In this document: positions 57,691 through 64,000 of the stretch, in pieces
Layout of the letters: every line of letters starts with the position of its first letter
How positions within the stretch are numbered: position 1 is the stretch's first letter
NCBI GenBank assembly: GCA_021845505.1
Contig: JAJZVU010000017.1
Location: 1-64,000 of the forward strand
Direction: 5' to 3'
Length of the DNA: 64,000 nt
Origin: Pseudomonadota bacterium
Lineage (GTDB): Bacteria; Pseudomonadota; Gammaproteobacteria; Burkholderiales; Burkholderiaceae_C
Notes under the pieces: generated by a model
What the model saw: only the letters and a program-made list of their open reading frames with translations
The model's database searches: none
Told to the model about the DNA's origin: nothing
Made by a program: the position numbers and the translations under genes

Positions 57691-58983
57691 ATGAACAGCC
57701 TATTCCTGGTCGGGCGCAGAATGTCTCGCCTGATCGCGACGGCCGCCGGAGTCACGGCGACCGTCCTGTTGGCCTTCGGGCTGTCCGCCTGCGGCGGCGG
57801 AGGCTCGAGCACGTCGAGCGCAACGCCCTCGGCGTTGGCGGTGCCGGGAGTCCCGACCAATTTCACCGTCTCGGGAGTCAACGGCCAGACCCTGTCGGCC
57901 ACGGTCAGCTGGTCGGTGCCGACCAGCGGCGCCACGCCGACCAGCTATGAAATCTACCGCAGCACCACCGCGGGAACGGCCTATTCGTCGACCAACCACC
58001 TGATCTCCATCCCGGTGGTCGCCGGCCAAGGGTCGTACAGCTTCCTCGACAACGCCGGGCTCAGCGGCGTCGACACCTACTGGGTGGTCAGCGCGAAGAA
58101 CGCCTCCGGCGAGACCCCGACCGCCGAGGTCACCTACAAGCCCATCGGCTCGCCCAGCGGCGGGGACAGCGGCTTCGGCAACAACGCCTCCGTGCCGATC
58201 ATTTTCGCCGACGGCATCGGTCTGGCCGAGACGGCGATCACCGGCACCTGGAGCAGCGACGTGGCCAGCGTCGACTACAACACCGGCCTGCGCCCGCTGA
58301 CCGGCATCCTGCCGAGCACCGTCACCGCGTTGCCCTACCTGAGCGGTACCGACACCTACGTGCTCGACGGAGTCACCTACTACAAGCAGGGAACCTCGAG
58401 CACCTGGCAGGCGGAGTGGGCCAACGGTGCCGGCACCAAGCAGCACGTGGTCGCCACCTGGGGTGACAACCTCACCAGCCAGAAGCTCACGTCGACCTCG
58501 ACCATCCGCGTCGAAATCGGCCTGAATGAAACGCTGCCCACCGGCACGACCATGCTGGGCTACAACATGAAGTCGCTGTACGGAACCAACCTCGACGAGG
58601 TGCAGGGCACCGACGGCACGACCTACGACAGCACCACGGCCGCGGTGTTCGCCGCCAACGCCCACCTGCGGATCGACAAGCTCGATGGCAGCGGCGGCGT
58701 GGCCTACACCGCCTACGACGGCGCCCTCTGGGGCGGCGACGGTCCGGGCAATGTCGCAGGCGAGATCACCGTCTCGGGCGGCTTCACCTACGGCTATGTG
58801 CTGCAGATGAAGAACCTCACGCTGCCCACCGGGGTCACGGCCGACGGAACCTGGCGCATCACCTTCTCGCTCGACACGACCTCCCCGGCCGGCACGCCGA
58901 ACAACACGGTGATCGACAGCTCGACCAATGGCGTCGTCGACAACCCGCAGCAGGTCCACATCGACATCAACGTCGCCGCCTGA
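57691..58983 (+). CDS. Lipoprotein with a fibronectin type III-like domain
   Basis: The 430-residue protein has a long N-terminus, a hydrophobic segment and a lipobox ending at the Cys in GLSACGGGG, then an FN3-like domain (about residues 50-150, PTNFTVSGVNGQ through YWVVSAKNASGE) and a Thr/Gly/Asn-rich C-terminal part with no family that I recognise. It is probably anchored to the outer membrane with the body facing the periplasm or surface. Its composition (Thr, Asn, Ser) is unlike the Ala/Arg-rich neighbours. AAAGGAG precedes the ATG at 57691. Confidence 0.75.
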   Translation: MNSLFLVGRRMSRLIATAAGVTATVLLAFGLSACGGGGSSTSSATPSALAVPGVPTNFTVSGVNGQTLSATVSWSVPTSGATPTSYEIYRSTTAGTAYSSTNHLISIPVVAGQGSYSFLDNAGLSGVDTYWVVSAKNASGETPTAEVTYKPIGSPSGGDSGFGNNASVPIIFADGIGLAETAITGTWSSDVASVDYNTGLRPLTGILPSTVTALPYLSGTDTYVLDGVTYYKQGTSSTWQAEWANGAGTKQHVVATWGDNLTSQKLTSTSTIRVEIGLNETLPTGTTMLGYNMKSLYGTNLDEVQGTDGTTYDSTTAAVFAANAHLRIDKLDGSGGVAYTAYDGALWGGDGPGNVAGEITVSGGFTYGYVLQMKNLTLPTGVTADGTWRITFSLDTTSPAGTPNNTVIDSSTNGVVDNPQQVHIDINVAA

Positions 58984-59132
58984 GCCGCGCGTCGCGCGCC
59001 GGCCTGGCACCCGGACCCCGGCGGCACCGGCGCCACCCCCGCGAACTGCGGGGGGCGGCGCCGGACCGACCGCCGGAGGCCCTTCGCAGCCCACCCGGGC
59101 TGCATCAACTGTCGCATCAAGGAGAGTCGATC

Positions 59133-59714
<582 letters not shown>

Positions 59715-59903
59715 TCCTGGGCCAACCCGGGTGCAAACCCGGGCGACTCCGGGGCGCCTCCCGGGACGAGTCCGGGGTGAACCCCGGCCGTCCGAGCGCA
59801 GATCCAGGCCGCCACGCGGTGGCCTGGACGCGGCCCGCCCACGCGACGGGTGCGCTGCTTCGACACGATGGGCGGGGAGCCGCGCACGTACCATGCGCAG
59901 GTG

Positions 59904-60680
59904 ATGGACGCCTTCTACGAACGTCTCGACGACGACGACTACCTGCCGAGCGCGGCGGCGGTCGGCCCCTGGGATCCCAAGTTGCTGCACGGCGGCCCGC
60001 CGATCGCGTTGCTGGCGCATGCGCTGCGCCGCCACGGCGACGGGGCGGCGCGCTCGATCAGCCGCCTGAGCGTCGAATTCCTCGGCCCGGTGCCGCTGGC
60101 TCCATGCCGCGTCACCGTGCGCGCGCTGCGCCCCGGGCGGCGCATCGAACTGCTCGAAGCCGTGCTCAGCGCCGAGGGGCGCGACGCGCTGCTGGCGCGC
60201 GCCTGGCGGGTGCAGCGCGAAGACGGTTGCGCGCCGGCGGTGCCGGAGTCCTTCGAGCCGCCGGCGCTGCCCGACGCGCAGCCGCAGCGCTATTTCGCCG
60301 ACGTCGGCGCCTTCCCCTACGCCCAGGCGCTGGAATGGCGTTTCGTGCGCGGCGGCTTCGACACCCTGGGGCCGGCCACGCTGTGGGCGCGCCCGCGCAT
60401 CCCGCTGGTGCGCGGCGAGCCCGGCGCCGGCCTGGAAAGGCTGCTGGTCATGCTCGACTCGGCCAACGGCGTCAGCGCCGAATTGCCGCTGCGCGAATGG
60501 ACCTTCGTACCCATCGACCTGCAGCTGAGCGTGTACCGCGAGCCCGCCGGTGAATGGCTGGGAATGGACGCGCGCAGCGTGATCGACCCCGGCGGAGTCG
60601 GCTGCGCCCACACCACGGTGTTCGACGCCGACGGCGCCTGCGGCCGCAGCCTGCATACCCTGTTCGTGCGGCGTCGCTGA
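59904..60680 (+). CDS. Acyl-CoA thioesterase family protein (4HBT_3/TesB-like)
   Basis: The 258-residue protein has the double-hotdog architecture, with the family segment GPWDPKLLHGGPPIALLAHAL near residue 20 and a second hotdog in the C-terminal half (RLLVMLDSANGVSAELPL). It is similar to thioesterase superfamily proteins of the TesB/4HBT_3 type that hydrolyse acyl-CoA. The ATG at 59904 is preferred because homologs begin at MDAFYERLDDD-like sequence; GTG 59850 and ATG 59868 are in-frame alternatives. Confidence 0.75.
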   Translation: MDAFYERLDDDDYLPSAAAVGPWDPKLLHGGPPIALLAHALRRHGDGAARSISRLSVEFLGPVPLAPCRVTVRALRPGRRIELLEAVLSAEGRDALLARAWRVQREDGCAPAVPESFEPPALPDAQPQRYFADVGAFPYAQALEWRFVRGGFDTLGPATLWARPRIPLVRGEPGAGLERLLVMLDSANGVSAELPLREWTFVPIDLQLSVYREPAGEWLGMDARSVIDPGGVGCAHTTVFDADGACGRSLHTLFVRRR

Positions 60681-60838
60681 AGGCCCGGCGCCGAGCCGGG
60701 AAGCGACGCCGCCCGCCGCGCGTGCCGGCGGCGCGGCGCCAGCCCGCTCGCCCGGATGCTGCGCCACGGCGGCGGCAAAGGGTCCGGCAGCGGACTGTTC
60801 CAGCGTGCTCGCCGCGCCCTGCCATGCCGCGCACCGTT

Positions 60839-60872
60839 CCCGAACGAGACTACAATCCGTCCCGTACGAGAC
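60839..60872 (+). promoter_or_regulatory. Direct-repeat operator of the toxin-antitoxin pair
   Basis: CCCGAACGAGAC (60839-60850) and CCCGTACGAGAC (60861-60872) are nearly identical 12-mers with a 22-bp period (two helical turns). They flank TACAAT (60851-60856), a -10-like hexamer. The layout fits autoregulation by the antitoxin or the complex. Confidence 0.65.
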
Positions 60873-60893
60873 AGGAGAAGGCAGGACAACGCG

Positions 60894-61511
60894 ATGGTCG
60901 CGCAAGTCGAGAGTGAGCGCGCCGCACAAGCCGCGCGGCGCCAGGTGCCCAAGAAGATCGCCCCCGGCGCGGCGCCGAAGAAAGCGGTGGCCAAGCCGGG
61001 GCTCGGGACGCCCCACGGCGGGGGCGCGGCCTCGAGGCTCTTCGCTCCCGGCGCTTCCCGAGCCATGCTCAGGAACGCCGACTTCGTCGCCGCGCTGCGC
61101 CAGGCCACGACGATGGACCTGGTGCAGATCGAGCGCCACGGCGTTCCGGCGCAACTCCTCAGCTTCCTCGCGGATCGCCTGGGCGTGCCGCTGTCCGAGG
61201 TGCTGCGCATCACCCGGGCCCCGCGCTCGACCACGCTGCGCAAGCTCAGCGAAGGCGGGCGGCTGCACGGCACGGCGGGCCAGGCCGCGCTCGGCGTGAC
61301 GCGGCTGCTTGCCAAGGCACGCGAGATGGTCGACGAGTCCACGCACCCGGACGCGGCCGGGTTCGACGTGTCGCGCTGGCTGGGCGAGTGGATCGGCAAA
61401 GCCCAGCCCGCGCTGGGGGGCCGCAAGCCCGAAGAACTGCTGGACACGCCCACCGGTCTGGACGCCGTGATGCGTGTCCTGGGGGCGATCCAGAGCGGAG
61501 TGTCGGTTTGA
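60894..61511 (+). CDS. Xre/MbcA/ParS-type antitoxin (DUF2384)
   Basis: The 205-residue protein has a basic Ala/Lys/Pro-rich N-terminus (residues 1-60), a helical Xre-like HTH region (about residues 85-130, LLSFLADRLGVPLSEVLRITR) and the C-terminal DUF2384 toxin-binding region (GRKPEELLDTPTGLDAV). This is the antitoxin partner of RES toxins. It is longer at the N-terminus than the usual 130-160 residues. AGGAGAAGG precedes the ATG at 60894. Its stop overlaps the toxin start. Confidence 0.88.
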   Translation: MVAQVESERAAQAARRQVPKKIAPGAAPKKAVAKPGLGTPHGGGAASRLFAPGASRAMLRNADFVAALRQATTMDLVQIERHGVPAQLLSFLADRLGVPLSEVLRITRAPRSTTLRKLSEGGRLHGTAGQAALGVTRLLAKAREMVDESTHPDAAGFDVSRWLGEWIGKAQPALGGRKPEELLDTPTGLDAVMRVLGAIQSGVSV

Positions 61512-61981
61512 TCTGCTGGCGCATCGCAGCCGAAACCCGCTCGTACTCTGCCAACGATCTCAGCGGCCGAGGCGCTGCCGCCAGCCCCGGAAGGTGGAAC
61601 GACAGGGGCGACGCCGTGGTCTACGCCGCCGAGACCCGCTCGCTGTCCGTGCTCGAGACGGCCGCGCACATCGACCCGTGCGGCTTCCCCCAGAACAGGT
61701 TCCTCGTCGAGATCCGCATCCCGGACGAGCTCTGGGCCGAGCGGGAACGCACCGACGCAGCCAGGCTCAACCCGGCCTGGGCAGCGATCCCCTGCGGCAT
61801 GGCGAGCGTCGAGCACGGCTCGGCGTGGCTGCTCTCCAGGCGCTCCCTGCTGTTGCTGGTGCCCTCGGTGATCGTCCCCGAGGAGGCCGTGGTGCTGATC
61901 AACCCGGCGCACCCCGACGCCCGCCGCGTGTCGGCCACGGTGATCCGCAAGTTCGAGTACGACCTTCTGTTCGGTCGCTGA
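61508..61981 (+). CDS. RES-domain toxin
   Basis: The 157-residue protein begins ICWRIAAETRS and has the RES core SPGRWNDRGDAVVYAAETRSLSVLE, including the Arg, Tyr and Glu positions used for NAD+ phosphorolysis or hydrolysis in this toxin family. The only start at the expected place is TTG at 61508, which overlaps the antitoxin stop as TTGA. An ATG at 61388 in the same frame would overlap the antitoxin by 120 bases and add unrelated residues. The operon order antitoxin then toxin is typical. Confidence 0.85.
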   Translation: MICWRIAAETRSYSANDLSGRGAAASPGRWNDRGDAVVYAAETRSLSVLETAAHIDPCGFPQNRFLVEIRIPDELWAERERTDAARLNPAWAAIPCGMASVEHGSAWLLSRRSLLLLVPSVIVPEEAVVLINPAHPDARRVSATVIRKFEYDLLFGR

Positions 61982-62292
61982 GGCTCGCGGCCTCACGCAT
62001 CGAGCGGCGACCCGGCGAGGCCTCGCCGCGTCGTGACGGCCGCTGCGCCACGGCCTTCGAACATCCGGCCCGGCTCGACCGCAAACCGGATCGGTCTGGT
62101 TCGACCCGGCGGGCGGCGGACGAACCATCGGCTCGAGCGCGTTGCCGCGGCAAGCCCCGCGGACTGCTTCACCTCGTCGTCGGACCGCGCCATCGCGGCC
62201 TGGGCCAGTGCTGTCGACGGAAACCGGGTATCCGCACGAAGCTCAATGTATTCAGAATTCACGCGAAAAAACAACAGCAACTTATTGATTGA
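61982..62292. other. Gene-free gap between the toxin and tRNA-Leu
   Basis: No credible gene is seen. The last 60 bases (62232-62292) become AT-rich, with GTTGTTTTTTCG on the minus strand downstream of the tRNA 3' end, a possible weak termination tract for the tRNA. No copy of the tRNA 3' end that would mark an attachment site was found in the window. Confidence 0.5.
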
Positions 62293-62382
62293 TGGTGCCC
62301 GGAGGGGGAATCGAACCCCCACGACCCTGTTCGGGTCGGCGGATTTTAAGTCCGCTGCGTCTACCGCTTCCGCCATCCGGGC
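62293..62382 (-). tRNA. tRNA-Leu (UAA anticodon)
   Basis: Read on the minus strand, the 7-bp acceptor stem GCCCGGA pairs with TCCGGGC, the anticodon loop CTTAAAA has anticodon TAA and there is a long variable arm (CGACCCGAACAGGGTCG), as in class II leucine tRNAs. The T-loop GGTTCGATTCC is intact. The 3' CCA is encoded (62293-62295). The molecule is 87 nt without CCA. Confidence 0.97.
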
Positions 62383-62894
62383 GGGCATCGCGGGGCATGC
62401 TAACCGAGGCGGCTGCCCAGGACGCCGGCGCGGGCCGCGACGCGGTGGCGGCTGGTGGGCGAGTCGGGTCCACGGCTTCGGCGCCGAAGGATTGTCGGGG
62501 TGTGGGCGGATCTTTGGACGATGATTGCGGAGTGGAGGTGACAAAGAGATAAAAATAGGTTTTCTTCTGGTTTGATTTGATATAAAATTTAATCTTTAAA
62601 ATAAATCCGGATAAAGTTTTTCAAAAACATCGATTGGTAGCAGAGCCTTCTGCATCCATCGATCCGGAATCTGCATGGCCGAAGGTCCCGCGGACTGCGT
62701 CCGGCGGCGCTTCGGCGAACGGCGAACGGGTGCCCGGCTGGGCGCGCCGCCGTGCTGCAGGTCGGGCGGCAGCAGCCGCCTGCCGAGGGGGGCGGCTGCA
62801 TGGCCGGCTTGCTCGCACCAGTCGCCGCGACCGGCTCGCGCCGGGCGCCCTGTTCCTGGCGGACGCCCTGTCCGCCATCGACTCGGGAGGTGAG
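62383..62894. other. Gene-free gap with an AT-rich island
   Basis: This 512-base gap between tRNA-Leu and gpsA has no credible gene. About 62535-62650 is strikingly AT-rich in a genome of about 70% GC, with runs such as GATATAAAATTTAATC and the palindromic GTTTTTCAAAAAC. The rest (62650-62890) is ordinary GC-rich non-coding sequence. The tRNA promoter must lie just right of 62382, but no clear hexamers are seen apart from TAGCAT on the minus strand. Confidence 0.55.
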
Positions 62895-64000
62895 ATGCAC
62901 GTTCCCATGCGTGAAACCCAGCGGGCTGCGATCTGGTCGTCGGTGCCCGGCGCCGGCCCGGCGGTCGCGGTGCTCGGGGCCGGCAGTTGGGGCACCGCGC
63001 TGGCGGCGGCGTCGCGGCGCGCCGGGTTGCCCACGCGGCTGTGGTCGCGGCGCCCCGATGTCGCGCATGCCATTTGCACCGCCGGCTGCAATCCCCGGCA
63101 TCTGCCGGGGATCATGCTGCCCGCGGGGCTGCAGGCCAGCGACGATCTGCAATGGGCGCTGCGGGGCGCCGACCTGGTGCTGTACGCGGTACCCAGCTCG
63201 GCGCTGCGCGAGCTGGCCACGCTGGCCGCCGGCAAACTGCCCGGCCACGCGCTGGCGGTGGCGACCTGCAAGGGCGTGGAGGCGGGCAGCGGTGCGTTGA
63301 TGACCGAGGTGCTGCGCCAGCAGTGCGCTGCGGGGCAGCCGGTCGGGGTGCTGGCCGGCGCCAGCTTCGCCGACGAAGTGGCGCGCGGCCAGCCCACCTG
63401 CCTGACCCTGGCGATGGCCGAGGCGCCTGCCGGGGCGGCGGCGCTGGCGCAGCAACTCGCCACGGCCTGGCGCGCTGCCGGGATCGAGCTGGAGTCCTGC
63501 GCCGACGAGATCGGGGTGCAGGTGGCCGGGGCGTTGAAGAATGCGGTGGCCATCGCCTGCGGCATGGCCAGCGCGCAGGGGCTGGGCGAGAACGCGCGGG
63601 CGACCATCGTCGGCCGCGGCCTGGCCGACATGCGGCGGCTGCTGCTGGCGCTGGGCGGACGCAGCGACAGCCTGTTCTACAGCAGCGGGGTCGCCGACCT
63701 GTTTCTCACCGCGTCGTCGAGCCATTCGCGCAACACCCGCCTGGGGCTGCGCCTGGGCGCCGGCGCGCGGGCGGTCGCCCAGGGGGCGCGCGGCGGCGCC
63801 GCACCCGCCGCGGAAGAGGAACTCGCCGAAGGCGCGCTGGCCAGCCACGCGCTGCTCGCGCTGGAGCGCAGGCTGCACGTCGTGCTGCAGGTGCCGCGCG
63901 CGGTGCGCCAGGTGCTCGGCGGCCACAGCACCCCGGCGCTGGCGCTGGGTCAGCTGCTGGGCGGCCGCGCCGAGCCGGCCGAGGCCGCCCAGCGCGCCGG
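62895..64000 (+). CDS. gpsA: Glycerol-3-phosphate dehydrogenase [NAD(P)+] (3' end outside the window)
   Basis: GpsA makes sn-glycerol 3-phosphate for phospholipids. The N-terminal nucleotide-binding motif is VLGAGSWGTALA. It is followed by VATCKGVEAGSG, GASFADEVARG, the catalytic-Lys region GALKNAVAIACGM and SSHSRNTRLGLRLG. The frame is open to the right edge, with 368 codons seen, so the C-terminus is missing but nearly complete by family length. The ATG at 62895 has GGAGG 4 bases upstream; an ATG at 62907 is possible. The 25-residue N-terminal extension before the first strand is longer than usual. The gene lies near tRNA-Leu, as in some relatives. Confidence 0.93.
   Translation, partial: MHVPMRETQRAAIWSSVPGAGPAVAVLGAGSWGTALAAASRRAGLPTRLWSRRPDVAHAICTAGCNPRHLPGIMLPAGLQASDDLQWALRGADLVLYAVPSSALRELATLAAGKLPGHALAVATCKGVEAGSGALMTEVLRQQCAAGQPVGVLAGASFADEVARGQPTCLTLAMAEAPAGAAALAQQLATAWRAAGIELESCADEIGVQVAGALKNAVAIACGMASAQGLGENARATIVGRGLADMRRLLLALGGRSDSLFYSSGVADLFLTASSSHSRNTRLGLRLGAGARAVAQGARGGAAPAAEEELAEGALASHALLALERRLHVVLQVPRAVRQVLGGHSTPALALGQLLGGRAEPAEAAQRA

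Noticed and set aside
61388-61507. ATG start for the RES toxin at 61388
   Set aside because: It would overlap the antitoxin by 120 bases and add residues unrelated to RES proteins, which begin at the WRI segment.
62293-62382. tRNA-Leu as an integration site of a genomic island
   Set aside because: No integrase gene or repeat of the tRNA 3' end was found in the window, so no element boundary can be supported.
61993-62544. A 183-codon minus-strand frame spanning tRNA-Leu
   Set aside because: It contains the peptide DAADLKSADPNRVVGVRFP, a typical conceptual translation of a tRNA gene. The tRNA explains the region.

Overview
This is a contiguous, very GC-rich (about 70%) bacterial chromosome segment whose left third has the gene order of betaproteobacteria of the order Burkholderiales: (rluB)-ndk-rlmN-pilW-rodZ-like-ispG-hisS-yfgM-bamB-der-hfq-hflX-hflK-hflC-hisZ-purA-phosphoribosyltransferase. 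The order is inferred from this synteny and from the box genes for aerobic benzoyl-CoA breakdown; no rRNA or other species marker is present.

Region by region. (1) 1-17.1 kb: densely packed housekeeping genes on the + strand, often coupled by ATGA or TGATG overlaps (RNA modification, pilus assembly, isoprenoid synthesis, histidyl-tRNA synthesis, outer-membrane assembly, ribosome GTPases, Hfq, the FtsH regulators HflKC, purine synthesis). (2) 17.1-19.2 kb: a CbiX-like chelatase and a membrane glycosyltransferase with a long, structured leader. (3) 19.2-30.9 kb: an accessory catabolic island with two related IclR regulators, an unusual metallo-beta-lactamase-fold protein, a VOC protein, a fumarylacetoacetase-type hydrolase, an FAD-dependent aromatic-ring hydroxylase, a small DUF2783-like protein and a LivKHMGF-type ABC importer whose membrane subunit LivM and ATPase LivG are fused. 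(4) 31.0-41.0 kb: a GlcD-type FAD oxidase, then a Dpp/Opp-type importer (preceded by a 433-nt structured leader) in one operon with a YtcJ-like amidohydrolase and a CobW/COG0523 metallochaperone. (5) 41.0-50.6 kb: the benzoate box cluster. Benzoate-CoA ligase, an alpha/beta hydrolase and a DUF4863-like protein run leftwards; the boxR regulator, boxC, boxB, boxA and a crotonase run rightwards. Promoters and shared TGCATGAA operator candidates are visible for both arms. (6) 50.6-53.4 kb: a sulfur-stress module of MFS transporter, persulfide-dioxygenase-like hydrolase and ArsR-rhodanese fusion. (7) 53.4-60.7 kb: an AraC regulator, a methyltransferase, a secreted lipase, a lipoprotein with a fibronectin-type domain, a polyglycine/collagen-like secreted protein and a thioesterase. 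(8) 60.8-64 kb: an Xre/MbcA-RES toxin-antitoxin pair, tRNA-Leu(UAA), an AT-rich patch and gpsA running off the right edge.

How it fits together: the accessory half reads as a scavenging platform for aromatic acids (the island at 20-31 kb plus the box pathway, which feeds benzoyl-CoA toward the beta-oxidation pool) and for peptides or amide compounds. Each block has its own local regulator or structured leader. The semialdehyde dehydrogenase step of the box pathway (boxD) is not in the window. Many + strand genes have long antisense open frames caused by base composition alone; these were left out.
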